64,000 nt of DNA from Psychroserpens burtonensis DSM 12212 (GTDB lineage Bacteria; Bacteroidota; Bacteroidia; Flavobacteriales; Flavobacteriaceae): positions 100,085-164,084 of the forward strand of contig NZ_AUDE01000013.1 in assembly GCF_000425305.1 (NCBI RefSeq). Reading direction: 5' to 3'. Position numbers and translations under genes: made by a program. The notes beneath the pieces were generated by a model. The model did no database searches. It was given only the letters and a program-made list of their open reading frames with translations, and was not told the DNA's origin. Shown here in pieces: positions 9,909 through 20,083 of this stretch. Each line of letters starts with the position of its first letter. The first letter of the stretch is position 1.

Positions 9909-10064
9909 ATAGTTTAAAAATTTAGTACAAAGAAAACGTTTTTTTTTATGAGTTGTTTTACTGAATCAAAATTTTAATATAATTGTACTCCGAAATGTTA
10001 TTTAGAATCCTTATAAATTGGGAACTATCACTTCTGTAACATATAAAAAATGGAGTATAAGTAT

Positions 10065-10072
10065 TAAATTTG
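10065..10072 (+). promoter_or_regulatory. Possible -7 element for the act-cox operon
   Basis: TAAATTTG, followed by CA, matches the Bacteroidota -7 element TAnnTTTG and lies about 80 bases upstream of the actA ATG. No clear TTG is found 19-21 bases before it, so the call is tentative. If correct, it excludes the longer upstream reading frame as the actA start. Confidence 0.45.
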
Positions 10073-10152
10073 CAAGAGATTTTACAATCGGATTTTCAAG
10101 AGTATTAATGAAAAAACCGTACCAAAGTTTAGAAGAAAATTCAACTAATAAT

Positions 10153-11451
10153 ATGAAACAAGTGATTTACCGACATTTAGCCTCAAAGATTCCTTACTTA
10201 GGATTGGTTATTTTACTTACGTTTTCTACGTCACTTAATGCTCAAGAGGGTAATCCTGACAAGGGGAAAACTATATTCAACGTTAACTGTGCTTCATGTC
10301 ATGCTTTAGATAGAAAGATGACTGGGCCAATGCTGCGTAATGTTGAGACACGTTTAGCGGAAGAAGAAGGTTTGGACCGTGAGTGGTTAAACACATGGAT
10401 TCGTAACAGTGCAGGAATGATTAAATCTGGAGATGCTTACGCAAACAAGATTTATAACGAATACAACGGGACAGCAATGACTGCATTCCCTCAATTGTCA
10501 GATCAAGATATTACCGATATTTTAGCTTATACTGCTCAGCCTGCAAAGGTAGTGGTTGTAGATCAGCCTGTTGGTGGTTCTGGTGGTGGAGAGGCTGCGG
10601 GAAGTGTTCCAAATAAATTGATTCTTGGTGCTTTAGCAATTTTATTCGCACTATTAGCTGGTGCTCTTGTTCTCGTAAGAAAAACATTAAATCGTTTTGC
10701 TGAAGAAAAAGGTATTGAAGCTGTTAAGAAGGATAAGAGATTACCAATTTGGAAGGCATTTGTTCAGAACCAATTTTTAGTGTTGGTCACCGTCATATTC
10801 TTTTTATTAGCAAGTGCATACTTTGTTTACGGTTATTTGTCACAAGTTGGAGTTGATCAGGGTTACATGCCAGTTCAGCCAATTCACTACTCGCATAGAA
10901 TTCACGCAGGTGAAAGTGGTATTGATTGTAAGTACTGTCACTCTTCTGCAAGGGTTAGCAAGCACTCAGGTATTCCTTCGTTGAACATCTGTATGAATTG
11001 TCATAAGTCAATTTATCAGGTCGCAGAGAAAACACAGCAAGAAGGGATTAAGGAATATGGTGTTGATTACAATGCTGAAATTCAAAAGTTATACAAGGCT
11101 GTTGGATGGGATGAAGCTGAGCAATCGTATACGGGAGTAACCGAGCCAGTAAAATGGATTAGAATACATAATCTTCCTGATTTTGCTTATTTTAATCATT
11201 CGCAACACGTTACAGTAGCAGGTATAGATTGTCAAACATGTCATGGTCCTGTTGAGGAAATGGAAGTGATGTATCAGCATTCACCGTTAACTATGGGATG
11301 GTGTATTAACTGTCACCGAGAAACTAATGTTAATGTTGAGGGTAATGAGTACTATACAAAAATACACGACGAGTTATCTAAAAAATATGGTGTAGATAAA
11401 TTGACGGCTGCTCAAATGGGCGGATTAGAATGTGGTAAGTGTCACTACTAA
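10153..11451 (+). CDS. actA: Alternative complex III subunit ActA, fused to an N-terminal monohaem cytochrome c
   Basis: 432 residues from MKQVIYRH, which gives a normal signal peptide ending at LNAQ. Six CxxCH haem-attachment motifs are present: CASCH in an N-terminal cytochrome c domain (about residues 50-55), then CKYCH, CMNCH, CQTCH, CINCH and CGKCH in the C-terminal part. The last five form the pentahaem ActA domain. Two hydrophobic segments lie between the domains (about 155-175 and 205-225). ActA takes electrons from the Fe-S subunit of the quinol-oxidising complex and passes them towards the oxidase. It is first in the act-cox operon. The frame is open 45 codons upstream, but that part lacks family features and overlaps a promoter-like element. 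Confidence 0.93.
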   Translation: MKQVIYRHLASKIPYLGLVILLTFSTSLNAQEGNPDKGKTIFNVNCASCHALDRKMTGPMLRNVETRLAEEEGLDREWLNTWIRNSAGMIKSGDAYANKIYNEYNGTAMTAFPQLSDQDITDILAYTAQPAKVVVVDQPVGGSGGGEAAGSVPNKLILGALAILFALLAGALVLVRKTLNRFAEEKGIEAVKKDKRLPIWKAFVQNQFLVLVTVIFFLLASAYFVYGYLSQVGVDQGYMPVQPIHYSHRIHAGESGIDCKYCHSSARVSKHSGIPSLNICMNCHKSIYQVAEKTQQEGIKEYGVDYNAEIQKLYKAVGWDEAEQSYTGVTEPVKWIRIHNLPDFAYFNHSQHVTVAGIDCQTCHGPVEEMEVMYQHSPLTMGWCINCHRETNVNVEGNEYYTKIHDELSKKYGVDKLTAAQMGGLECGKCHY

Positions 11452-11542
11452 AAACAGTGCTTAGTAGTTTCCATGAAAATGGAAATCTCAAAAAGGGATT
11501 TAAAACGATAATAATAAATAAGAAGTAATTCAATTATATAAT

Positions 11543-14500
11543 ATGTCATCAAACAAGAAATACTGGAAAAGTGTTGAAGAGCTAAAAGTTAATAGCCCTA
11601 TTGTTGAGACGCTTAAACAAAACGAATTTGTAAGTGATATCCCTACGAGTGAGTTTTTAGGAGATAAAGAGACTTTAGAGTCTTCATCTACTACGCGTCG
11701 TGACTTTTTAAAGTATGTTGGTTTTAGTACTGCAGCAGCGTCACTCGCCGCCTGTGAAGGACCAGTAATTAAATCAATTCCTTACGTTATTCAGCCAGAA
11801 TCTATAATTCCTGGTGTTGCTAATTATTATGCAACTACAATCGCCAATGGTTTTGATTTTGCAAGTGTTTTAGTTAAAACACGTGAAGGGCGTCCTATCC
11901 AAATTAAAAACAATGACTTAGCAAAAACACACAACAGTGCCAATGCAAGAGTTAACGCTTCTGTTTTAGGTTTATATGATAGTATGAGAGTTAAAAGTGC
12001 CATGAAAGGTGGTCAAGAGATCTTATGGTCTGCTTTTGATTCTGAAACTAATCAGAAACTAACAGAATTAAAGACTGCTGGAAAAGAGATTGTGTTATTC
12101 ACACAAACTTATGCTAGTCCGTCAACGTCAAGGTTGATTTCAGAATTTAAGTCTAAATATGAAAACGTACGTCACGTTGTTTATGATGCGGTTTCAGAAT
12201 CTGCAGCTTTAGACGCTTTTGAAGGAAGTTACGGAACTCGTGGATTAGCGAGTTATGATTTCTCTAAAGCAATGACTATTGTTTCAGTTGGAGCAGATTT
12301 CTTAGGGGATTGGCAAGGTGGTGGATTTGATTCAGGATATGCTAAAGGACGTGTTCCTAGGAATGGAAAAATGTCAAGACATATTCAATTTGAATCAAAT
12401 ATGTCCTTATCTGGAGCTAATGCAGACAAACGTGTGCCATTAACGCCAAGTCAACAAAAGCAAGTATTATCCAAATTATATAGTTTAGTAGTGGGTGGTT
12501 CTGTTTCTACAGATTTACCAGAAAACATAAATAGAGCAGTTCAAAGTGCTGCTTCAGAATTAAAGAGAGCGGGAAGTAATGCGGTTTTGGTTACTGGAAT
12601 TCAAGATGTCAATGCTCAAATTTTGGCATTTGCAATCAACGAAAAACTAAACAGTAAAGCTTTTGATACTTCCACGCCTATTTTAACAAGACAAGGTAAT
12701 AATGCAGCCGTTACTAAATTGGTAGCAGATATGAAAGCTGGCAGCGTTGGTGGGATTATCATGAGTGGTGTCAATCCAATGTACACATTGCCAAATGCAT
12801 CAGAATTTGCTGAAGGTCTTGCAAAAACAGAATTATCTATCGCTTTCTCTATGAAAGCTGATGAAACGGCTATAAATGCGCAGTACATTGCTGCTACACC
12901 TCATTACTTAGAGTCTTGGGGAGACGTAGAAATAAAGAAAGGACATTTCAGCTTAATGCAACCAACTATTCGTCCGTTGTTTGATACACGTCAATTCCAA
13001 CAAGCACTATTAATTTGGACAGGAAGTGATCAAACGTATAGAGAATATATAAAGTCAGGGTGGTCTGGTGGTTCTTTCAATGAGGCATTGCAAGACGGTG
13101 TTTATGTGTCAGGAGTGCTTTCTAGTGCGCCAGATGGATCATCTACGATTACGACAGATTCAATTTCGGGTTCTGATTCAGCTATTGCTGGTTTATCAGA
13201 AAATGTTGAATCAACAATAGGTTCAGCAGGAAGTGCGGCAAGAAGTTTGGCGTCTTCTGCTAAGTCGGAAGGAATGGAGCTGTCATTATATACCAAAGTT
13301 GGTATGGGTGATGGTCAAGATGCTAATAACCCGTGGTTGCAAGAATTTCCAGATCCTATTACAAGAACATCTTGGGATAATTACTTAACGATTTCGGCTA
13401 CTGATGCAAAAGGATTAGGATTAGAAAATAATCATGTCGCAACTGGAGCTTTAGATGGTAGTTATGCAGATGTGACTGTAAATGGAGTAACTGTTAAAAA
13501 TGTACCTGTAATTATTCAACCAGGACAGGCTAAAGGAGCTATAGGTTTATCTTTAGGATACGGTAGAACTGCTGGCTTAAAAGAAGAAATGATGACTGGT
13601 GTTAACGCTTACCCGTTATACCAAAATTTTAATACATCTCAAAACGTTACTGTTAAGAAAGCAGCGGGAATACATGAATTTGCATGTGTACAGTTGCAGA
13701 ATACGTTAATGGGTCGTGGAGATATTATAAAGGAAACAACTTTAGAAATTTTTAATACTAAAGATAGAACGGTCTGGAATAAAGTCCCAACAGTATCTTT
13801 AAATCATGAGGAAGTTGAAGTAACTTCTCCAGAAGTTGATTTATGGGATGAGTTTGATCGTTCAATTGGACATCACTTTAATTTGTCTATTGATTTAAAT
13901 TCTTGTACAGGATGTGGAGCGTGTGTAATTGCATGTCACGCGGAAAATAATGTACCAGTCGTTGGTAAAGAAGAAATTAGACGTAGTCGTGATATGCACT
14001 GGTTACGTATTGATAGGTATTATTCTTCGGAAGATACGTTTGCTGAAGATGATACTAAAAAAGATGAGTTTTCTGGACTTTGGGGAGATAAAGGATCATT
14101 AAGTGGATTCGGAGAATTAGAAGATCCTGCTGATAATCCACAAGTCGCTTTCCAACCAGTAATGTGTCAGCATTGTAATCATGCGCCTTGTGAAACAGTT
14201 TGTCCTGTTGCCGCATCGTCACATGGTCGTCAAGGTCAAAATCACATGGCGTACAACCGTTGTGTAGGTACACGATACTGTGCAAACAACTGTCCTTATA
14301 AAGTACGTCGTTTCAACTGGTTCCTATATAATAAGAATGATGAGTTTGACTATCATATGAATGATGATTTAGGTCGTATGGTATTAAATCCAGATGTGAC
14401 AGTACGTTCTCGTGGTGTGATGGAAAAATGTTCTATGTGTATTCAAATGACACAGAAAACAATTCTTGATGCAAAACGTGATGGTCGTGTTATCAAAGAT

Positions 14501-14689
14501 GGTGAATTCCAAACAGCTTGTTCTTCTGCATGTAGTGGAGGTTCAATTAAATTTGGGGATATTAACGATACGGAAAGCGAAGTTGCAAAACTTATGGAAG
14601 ATGACCGTATGTATCACTTGTTAGAAAGTGTTGGTACTAAGCCTAATGTGCAGTATCATACTAAAGTGAGAAATATTACAGAAGCATAG
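11543..14689 (+). CDS. actB: Alternative complex III subunit ActB (molybdopterin-oxidoreductase-like plus Fe-S domain)
   Basis: 1048 residues. A twin-arginine motif TTRRDFLKYVGFSTAAASLAAC sits about 50 residues in, the 'extended Tat signal' type. The middle (about 75-720) is a molybdopterin-oxidoreductase-like fold that in ACIII carries no molybdenum. The C-terminal part is a ferredoxin-like subunit with four cysteine groups: CTGCGACVIACH (about 786), CQHCNHAPCETVCP (about 875), CVGTRYCANNCPYKVRRFNW (about 907), and CSMCIQ with CSSACSGG (about 962-995). Together these can hold three 4Fe-4S and one 3Fe-4S cluster. It transfers electrons from quinol at ActC to the haems of ActA. ActB1 and ActB2 are separate in some bacteria but fused here. 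Confidence 0.95.
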   Translation: MSSNKKYWKSVEELKVNSPIVETLKQNEFVSDIPTSEFLGDKETLESSSTTRRDFLKYVGFSTAAASLAACEGPVIKSIPYVIQPESIIPGVANYYATTIANGFDFASVLVKTREGRPIQIKNNDLAKTHNSANARVNASVLGLYDSMRVKSAMKGGQEILWSAFDSETNQKLTELKTAGKEIVLFTQTYASPSTSRLISEFKSKYENVRHVVYDAVSESAALDAFEGSYGTRGLASYDFSKAMTIVSVGADFLGDWQGGGFDSGYAKGRVPRNGKMSRHIQFESNMSLSGANADKRVPLTPSQQKQVLSKLYSLVVGGSVSTDLPENINRAVQSAASELKRAGSNAVLVTGIQDVNAQILAFAINEKLNSKAFDTSTPILTRQGNNAAVTKLVADMKAGSVGGIIMSGVNPMYTLPNASEFAEGLAKTELSIAFSMKADETAINAQYIAATPHYLESWGDVEIKKGHFSLMQPTIRPLFDTRQFQQALLIWTGSDQTYREYIKSGWSGGSFNEALQDGVYVSGVLSSAPDGSSTITTDSISGSDSAIAGLSENVESTIGSAGSAARSLASSAKSEGMELSLYTKVGMGDGQDANNPWLQEFPDPITRTSWDNYLTISATDAKGLGLENNHVATGALDGSYADVTVNGVTVKNVPVIIQPGQAKGAIGLSLGYGRTAGLKEEMMTGVNAYPLYQNFNTSQNVTVKKAAGIHEFACVQLQNTLMGRGDIIKETTLEIFNTKDRTVWNKVPTVSLNHEEVEVTSPEVDLWDEFDRSIGHHFNLSIDLNSCTGCGACVIACHAENNVPVVGKEEIRRSRDMHWLRIDRYYSSEDTFAEDDTKKDEFSGLWGDKGSLSGFGELEDPADNPQVAFQPVMCQHCNHAPCETVCPVAASSHGRQGQNHMAYNRCVGTRYCANNCPYKVRRFNWFLYNKNDEFDYHMNDDLGRMVLNPDVTVRSRGVMEKCSMCIQMTQKTILDAKRDGRVIKDGEFQTACSSACSGGSIKFGDINDTESEVAKLMEDDRMYHLLESVGTKPNVQYHTKVRNITEA

Positions 14690-14719
14690 AAATTAATTAA
14701 GAAACAATTATAATAGATT

Positions 14720-16450
14720 ATGGCGTCTCATTACGAAGCACCTATTAGAAGGCCCTTAGTTACAGGAGGAAAATCATATCACGATGTATCGGTTGATGTG
14801 GCTAGACCTGTTGAAGGAAAAGCAAACAAAGCTTGGTGGATTGTCTTTTCAATCGCACTTGTCGCATTCCTTTGGGGAATTGGGTGTATTATCTATACAG
14901 TATCAACAGGTATAGGTACCTGGGGATTAAACAAGACCGTAGGATGGGCTTGGGATATTACTAACTTTGTTTGGTGGGTTGGTATTGGCCACGCAGGGAC
15001 ATTAATCTCTGCTGTACTATTATTATTCCGTCAAAAATGGAGAATGGCAATTAACCGTTCTGCAGAAGCAATGACAATATTCTCAGTAATCCAAGCGGGT
15101 TTGTTTCCAATTATTCACATGGGTCGTCCTTGGTTGGCATATTGGGTATTGCCTATTCCGAATCAATTTGGTTCACTATGGGTAAATTTTAATTCACCAT
15201 TACTTTGGGATGTATTTGCAATCTCTACCTATTTATCAGTATCATTAGTTTTCTGGTGGACTGGATTATTGCCTGATTTTGCAATGTTACGTGACCGTGC
15301 GGTTAAACCTTTTCAGAAGAAAATATATGCATTATTAAGTTTTGGATGGTCAGGGCGCGCTAAAGATTGGCAACGTTTTGAAGAAGTGTCTTTAGTCCTT
15401 GCAGGATTAGCTACACCATTAGTACTATCTGTACATACTATTGTATCATTTGATTTTGCAACCTCTGTAATTCCTGGTTGGCATACAACCATTTTCCCTC
15501 CTTATTTTGTTGCTGGTGCGGTATTCTCAGGTTTTGCTATGGTAAACACACTGCTTATTATCATGAGAAAAGTATGTAGCCTTGAAGATTATATTACTGT
15601 GCAACATATTGAATTAATGAATATTGTAATCATGATTACGGGTTCAATAGTTGGAGTGGCTTACATAACTGAATTATTTATTGCTTGGTATTCTGGTGTA
15701 GAGTACGAACAATACGCATTCTTAAACAGAGCAACAGGACCATATTGGTGGGCGTATTGGTCAATGATGACCTGTAATGTGTTTTCACCACAATTTATGT
15801 GGTTTAAGAAACTGAGAACGAGTATCATGTTTTCATTTGCAATTTCAATTGTTGTAAATATCGGAATGTGGTTTGAGCGTTTTGTAATAATCGTAACGTC
15901 ATTACATAGAGATTATTTACCATCATCATGGACTATGTTTTCACCAACCTTTGTGGATATTGGAATTTTTATAGGGACCATTGGATTCTTTTTCGTGTTA
16001 TTTTTGCTGTATGCCAGAACATTCCCTGTTATTGCGCAAGCGGAAGTTAAGACGATTTTAAAATCTTCAGGTGATCGATATAAAACAATAAGAGAACGAG
16101 GAGATAGTTTAGTAGGAACTGGTGCTGATAAAAGAACTTCAATGTTAAAAGTTGAAGAAGAGACTATTGTTATCAAGTCTAAACAAGATAAGACTGAAAA
16201 GTTAGATAACTTACTAAAAGGTGTTGGAACATTTGATGCTACGAGTGAAACCGCAGATGATTTAAAAGTGATCAATGGTATTGGTCCAAAAATGGAGGAG
16301 TTACTTAATAGTATTGGAATATTCACTTACGCTCAAGTAAGTAAAATGACAAAAGTAGAATATGACTTACTAGATCAAATCACAGAATCCTTCCCTGGAA
16401 GAGCAGAGCGTGACGATTGGTCTGGACAAGCTAAAAAATTAATAAACTAA
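14720..16450 (+). CDS. actC: Alternative complex III subunit ActC (NrfD/PsrC family) with C-terminal helix-hairpin-helix extension
   Basis: 576 residues. About ten transmembrane helices cover residues 40-440 and match the NrfD/PsrC membrane subunit that holds the quinol site and lets the complex couple redox work to ion movement. From about residue 445 the protein is hydrophilic and cytoplasmic. The last 65 residues, with the motif LKVINGIGPKMEELLNSIGI and an ending ESFPGRAERDDWSGQAKKL, form a helix-hairpin-helix domain. It resembles the small domain annotated as 'flap-endonuclease-1-like' in many Bacteroidota proteins. ActC proteins in general do not need this domain. It lies 30 bases after actB and 8 bases before actD. 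Confidence 0.93.
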   Translation: MASHYEAPIRRPLVTGGKSYHDVSVDVARPVEGKANKAWWIVFSIALVAFLWGIGCIIYTVSTGIGTWGLNKTVGWAWDITNFVWWVGIGHAGTLISAVLLLFRQKWRMAINRSAEAMTIFSVIQAGLFPIIHMGRPWLAYWVLPIPNQFGSLWVNFNSPLLWDVFAISTYLSVSLVFWWTGLLPDFAMLRDRAVKPFQKKIYALLSFGWSGRAKDWQRFEEVSLVLAGLATPLVLSVHTIVSFDFATSVIPGWHTTIFPPYFVAGAVFSGFAMVNTLLIIMRKVCSLEDYITVQHIELMNIVIMITGSIVGVAYITELFIAWYSGVEYEQYAFLNRATGPYWWAYWSMMTCNVFSPQFMWFKKLRTSIMFSFAISIVVNIGMWFERFVIIVTSLHRDYLPSSWTMFSPTFVDIGIFIGTIGFFFVLFLLYARTFPVIAQAEVKTILKSSGDRYKTIRERGDSLVGTGADKRTSMLKVEEETIVIKSKQDKTEKLDNLLKGVGTFDATSETADDLKVINGIGPKMEELLNSIGIFTYAQVSKMTKVEYDLLDQITESFPGRAERDDWSGQAKKLIN

Positions 16451-16458
16451 AATAGTAC

Positions 16459-16989
16459 ATGGAAGCTTCGAAAGTAATTCACGCTATTTATACGGATGAT
16501 GACGTCTTAATGAATGCTGTCAAAAAAGTGAAGGCAGCAAGACATCATATTGAAGAAATATACACGCCTTTTCCAGTTCACGGACTAGACAAAGCGATGG
16601 GACTTGCGCCGACAAGATTAGCTATTACATCATTTTTGTATGGTTGTGTTGGTTTAACTGTTTCTATTGTCATGATGAATTTCATTATGATAGAAGATTG
16701 GCCTCAAGATATTGGTGGCAAACCAAGCTTTAGCTATATCGAGAATATGCCTGCATTCGTGCCTATCATGTTTGAGCTAACTGTGTTTTTTGCAGCCCAT
16801 TTAATGGTTATTACGTTTTATTTAAGAAGTAGAATGTGGCCATTTAAAAAAGCTGAGAATCCTGATCCAAGGACTACAGATGACCATTTTTTAATGGAAA
16901 TTGCTGTTCATGGAGACGAAAATGAATTGACAAATTTATTGAAAGAAACTGGGGCAGTAGAAATTAATTTAATTGATAAAACGCATTAA
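16459..16989 (+). CDS. actD: Alternative complex III subunit ActD (DUF3341)
   Basis: 176 residues with two transmembrane helices (about 52-75 and 97-120) in the middle and hydrophilic ends. The N-terminus (VIHAIYTDDDVLMNAVKKV, then EEIYTPFPVHGLDKAMG) is the DUF3341 signature. ActD is a membrane subunit of the quinol oxidoreductase without its own cofactor. It is followed immediately by actE. Confidence 0.93.
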   Translation: MEASKVIHAIYTDDDVLMNAVKKVKAARHHIEEIYTPFPVHGLDKAMGLAPTRLAITSFLYGCVGLTVSIVMMNFIMIEDWPQDIGGKPSFSYIENMPAFVPIMFELTVFFAAHLMVITFYLRSRMWPFKKAENPDPRTTDDHFLMEIAVHGDENELTNLLKETGAVEINLIDKTH

Positions 16990-16998
16990 TTGATACAG

Positions 16999-17562
16999 AT
17001 GAAAAGTGTTTTTAAAATAGTAGTAGTATTAATGGTATTTGCAAGTGTTGTTTCTTGTAAAAAGAATTCAAGACGTAATTATCAATATATGCCAAATATG
17101 TATGAGTCTATCGGTTACGAAGCTTATCAGGAATCTGATGCTTTTCCGGGGGGAGTAGAGGCTCAGTTGCCTGCGGAAGGTTCAATTCCTAGAGGAGATC
17201 ACATGCCTTTTGAAATTGAAAATTCTAATGATGGGTATTTATTTGCGAAAGCAAACTTGCTAAGTCCATTAGATTCCACGCAAGTTGATGGTAATAGAGG
17301 TGGTGAGTTATACGATATTTATTGTGGTATTTGCCATGGTAGTAAAGGAGCAGGTCAGGGTAAACTGGTCAAAATGGAAAAGATTTTAGGGGTACCGAGT
17401 TATGGCGATGTAGCTAGAGCAATTACAGAAGGTAGCATTTATCATACTATATACTACGGAAAAAATGCAATGGGTGGTTATTTAAATCAGCTAGATGAGG
17501 AAGAACGTTGGCAAGTTGTTAATTACGTACTGACCTTAAAGGCAGAGCTCGATAAAAAATAA
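16999..17562 (+). CDS. actE: Alternative complex III subunit ActE, monohaem cytochrome c lipoprotein
   Basis: 187 residues from the ATG at 16999; a TTG three codons earlier would be adjacent to the actD stop but is less likely. The signal peptide ends in a lipobox (VVSC, with Cys about residue 20), so it is a lipoprotein. One CGICH haem motif lies at about residue 110, in a cytochrome c domain running to the C-terminus. A methionine in AMGGYLNQL is a candidate distal haem ligand. It passes electrons within ACIII or onward to the oxidase. Confidence 0.92.
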   Translation: MKSVFKIVVVLMVFASVVSCKKNSRRNYQYMPNMYESIGYEAYQESDAFPGGVEAQLPAEGSIPRGDHMPFEIENSNDGYLFAKANLLSPLDSTQVDGNRGGELYDIYCGICHGSKGAGQGKLVKMEKILGVPSYGDVARAITEGSIYHTIYYGKNAMGGYLNQLDEEERWQVVNYVLTLKAELDKK

Positions 17563-17586
17563 GATAGATAAAGATTATATATAATT

Positions 17587-18972
17587 ATGTATACATTTTC
17601 AAGTAAATTAAAATCAGTTGCTTTAGGCCTAATGATCGTTGGATTAATTGGTGTTGCGTATGGTTTTTTCTCATCTAACAAAGATTTTACGGAAGTAGAA
17701 ACAATGTTGGCGAGCGAAACTCATTATGGTGAAGGTCATGAGTCTGCATCAGCCGATGAACACGCAGTAAAAGTTGACGATTCTCACGCTACTGGCACTC
17801 ACGCGGAAACTGCTGGTAATGATTCTGAAGAAGTACATGGACACGCGGAAGTTGATGAGCACACTAAACATGTTAATCATGTAATGCATGCTATGCATAA
17901 AAGACCCTGGGCAGCATTGTATGTTGCAGCGTTTTTCTTTTTTATGATTGCACTAGGTGTTCTAGCATTTTATGCTGTTCAATTCGCATCACAAGCTGGC
18001 TGGTCTCCTTTATTGTTAAGAGTAATGGAAGGTATAACGGCTTATATGATGCCTGGAGCTGTAATCGTTTTATGTATCGCTCTGGCATCCGGGTTAATTG
18101 GTCATTACGGATTATTTATTTGGATGGATCCAGAGGTGGTGGCTCACGATAAGTTAATTCAAGGTAAGACAGATTGGTTGAACATCACTTGGTTTGGAAT
18201 AAGAGGATTTATATTTATAGCGGGATGGTATTTATATAGATTTTTCTCACGCAAATATTCTATAGCTCAAGACGAAGCAGATGATAATAAGAATTTTATA
18301 AAGACATTTCGTATTTCAGCGGCATTTCTGGTATTCTTTTTGTATACAGAATCTATGATGTCTTGGGATTGGATTATGAGTGTAGATCCTCACTGGTTTT
18401 CAACATTATTTGGATGGTATGTGTTAGCTGGGATGATGGTTTGTGGAATCACAGTTATTTCTATGGTTACGATATACTTAAAGTCTAGGGGCTTTTTACC
18501 AAAAGTAAATGATAGTCACATCCATGATTTAGCTAAATTCATGTTTGGGTTTAGTATATTTTGGACGTATTTATGGTTCTCACAATTTATGTTAATCTGG
18601 TATTCAAATATTCCTGAAGAAGTAACATATTTCGTAACACGCTTTCAAGACTATTTAGTTCCGTTTTTAGGGATGGTTGCAATGAATTTTGTATTTCCAT
18701 TATTGGTCTTAATGAATAGTGACTATAAACGTATTCCTTGGTTTGTTGTTATGGCAGGTGTTGTAATTTTATGTGGTCACTACATTGATGTTTATGTAAT
18801 GATTATGCCAGCAACAGTAGGTGATCAGTGGTATATAGGGATTCCAGAAATATCGTCTATGTTATTCTTTACGGGATTGTTTATTTATATCGTCTTTAAT
18901 GCATTAACAAAACATCCTTTAGAGCCAAAACGTAACCCTTTCATCAAAGAAAGTGAACATTTTCATTATTAA
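17587..18972 (+). CDS. actF: Alternative complex III subunit ActF
   Basis: 461 residues. An N-terminal transmembrane helix is followed by a histidine- and acid-rich stretch (about 40-100) with many HxE/H and EVH units, and then about nine further helices. It belongs to the ActF group, a second quinol-reductase-like membrane subunit related to ActC. The histidine-rich loop is probably a flexible segment and could bind metal, but this is inference. It lies 24 bases after actE and 27 before coxB in the same operon. Confidence 0.9.
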   Translation: MYTFSSKLKSVALGLMIVGLIGVAYGFFSSNKDFTEVETMLASETHYGEGHESASADEHAVKVDDSHATGTHAETAGNDSEEVHGHAEVDEHTKHVNHVMHAMHKRPWAALYVAAFFFFMIALGVLAFYAVQFASQAGWSPLLLRVMEGITAYMMPGAVIVLCIALASGLIGHYGLFIWMDPEVVAHDKLIQGKTDWLNITWFGIRGFIFIAGWYLYRFFSRKYSIAQDEADDNKNFIKTFRISAAFLVFFLYTESMMSWDWIMSVDPHWFSTLFGWYVLAGMMVCGITVISMVTIYLKSRGFLPKVNDSHIHDLAKFMFGFSIFWTYLWFSQFMLIWYSNIPEEVTYFVTRFQDYLVPFLGMVAMNFVFPLLVLMNSDYKRIPWFVVMAGVVILCGHYIDVYVMIMPATVGDQWYIGIPEISSMLFFTGLFIYIVFNALTKHPLEPKRNPFIKESEHFHY

Positions 18973-18999
18973 TAAATTACATAAAGAACAGAAACGACA

Positions 19000-20064
19000 A
19001 TGACTGCTTTTTTAACACTTATAATAGTACTTTTTATACTAGTTGCAATTTGGCAAATGGTCAAAATTTTTGATCTTGCTCAGGTGGGTTCCTCGGATAG
19101 CCAAGTAGCTACAGATAAAGACAATAAAATTAATGGTTACATGATGATGGGATTTTTGGTCTTCATTTATGCTATTACCATACTGAGTTTTTGGTATTTA
19201 GGAGACTTGCCTTTAACATCTAATGCAGCCTCCGAACACGGAACTGAAATAGATAAGTTGATGATTATATCAATGATTGTTATCTTTATTGTTCAGACTA
19301 TTACACAATTTTTATTACATTATTTTGCCTTTAAGTATAAAGGGGAAAAAGGACGTAAGGCGTTATTCTATGCGGATAATAATACATTGGAAGCTATTTG
19401 GACGTTCATACCTGTGATTGTTTTGGCAGGTTTAATTATCTATGGTTTATTTACTTGGACAAGTATCATGAACGTGGACGAAACCGATGATCCTTTAATT
19501 GTTGAGTTATATGCGCAGCAATTTAATTGGAAAGCTCGCTATGGTGGTGAAGATAATACTCTAGGACTAGCAAATGTAAGATTGATCGATATTGATCGTG
19601 CTAATATTTTAGGTGTAGATGAATCTGATCCATACGCACAAGATGATGTTATCACTCAAGAGCTTCATTTACCTGTTGGTAGACCTGTACTATTTAAAAT
19701 GCGTTCACAAGACGTGTTGCACTCGGCATATATGCCACATTTTAGAGCGCAAATGAATTGCGTCCCTGGTATGATTACTCAGTTTGGATTTACACCTTCT
19801 GTGACTACGGCAGATATGCGCCAAAACCCAGACATTCAGGAAAAAGTTGAGAATATCAACAATATAAGGCTGGCAAATAGTGTTGAAATAGAGGCCAAAG
19901 GGCAAGAATTACTTTACGAGTTTGACTATTTATTATTATGTAATAAGATTTGTGGAAAATCACATTACAACATGCAAATGAAGATTATAGTGGAAACTCA
20001 AGAGGAATATGATGCTTGGATGAAAGAGCAAAAAGTATTCAAGAATTCTTTAATAAACAACTAA
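19000..20064 (+). CDS. coxB: Cytochrome c oxidase subunit II
   Basis: 354 residues. Transmembrane helices at the N-terminus, about 45-65 and about 80-155 anchor a periplasmic cupredoxin domain. The CuA site is complete: His in DVLHSAYMPHF (about 240) and CNKICGKSHYNM (about 313-324), matching C-x3-C-x3-H-x3-M. It accepts electrons from cytochrome c, probably from ACIII haems directly, given the shared operon. There is no fused cytochrome c domain at the C-terminus, unlike caa3-type subunits. Confidence 0.96.
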   Translation: MTAFLTLIIVLFILVAIWQMVKIFDLAQVGSSDSQVATDKDNKINGYMMMGFLVFIYAITILSFWYLGDLPLTSNAASEHGTEIDKLMIISMIVIFIVQTITQFLLHYFAFKYKGEKGRKALFYADNNTLEAIWTFIPVIVLAGLIIYGLFTWTSIMNVDETDDPLIVELYAQQFNWKARYGGEDNTLGLANVRLIDIDRANILGVDESDPYAQDDVITQELHLPVGRPVLFKMRSQDVLHSAYMPHFRAQMNCVPGMITQFGFTPSVTTADMRQNPDIQEKVENINNIRLANSVEIEAKGQELLYEFDYLLLCNKICGKSHYNMQMKIIVETQEEYDAWMKEQKVFKNSLINN

Positions 20065-20083
20065 AAAAAAAAGAAATTATATT

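Noticed and set aside
10018..10152. Extended N-terminus of ActA
   Set aside because: The added 45 residues lack conserved character, hide the signal peptide and overlap a promoter-like element.
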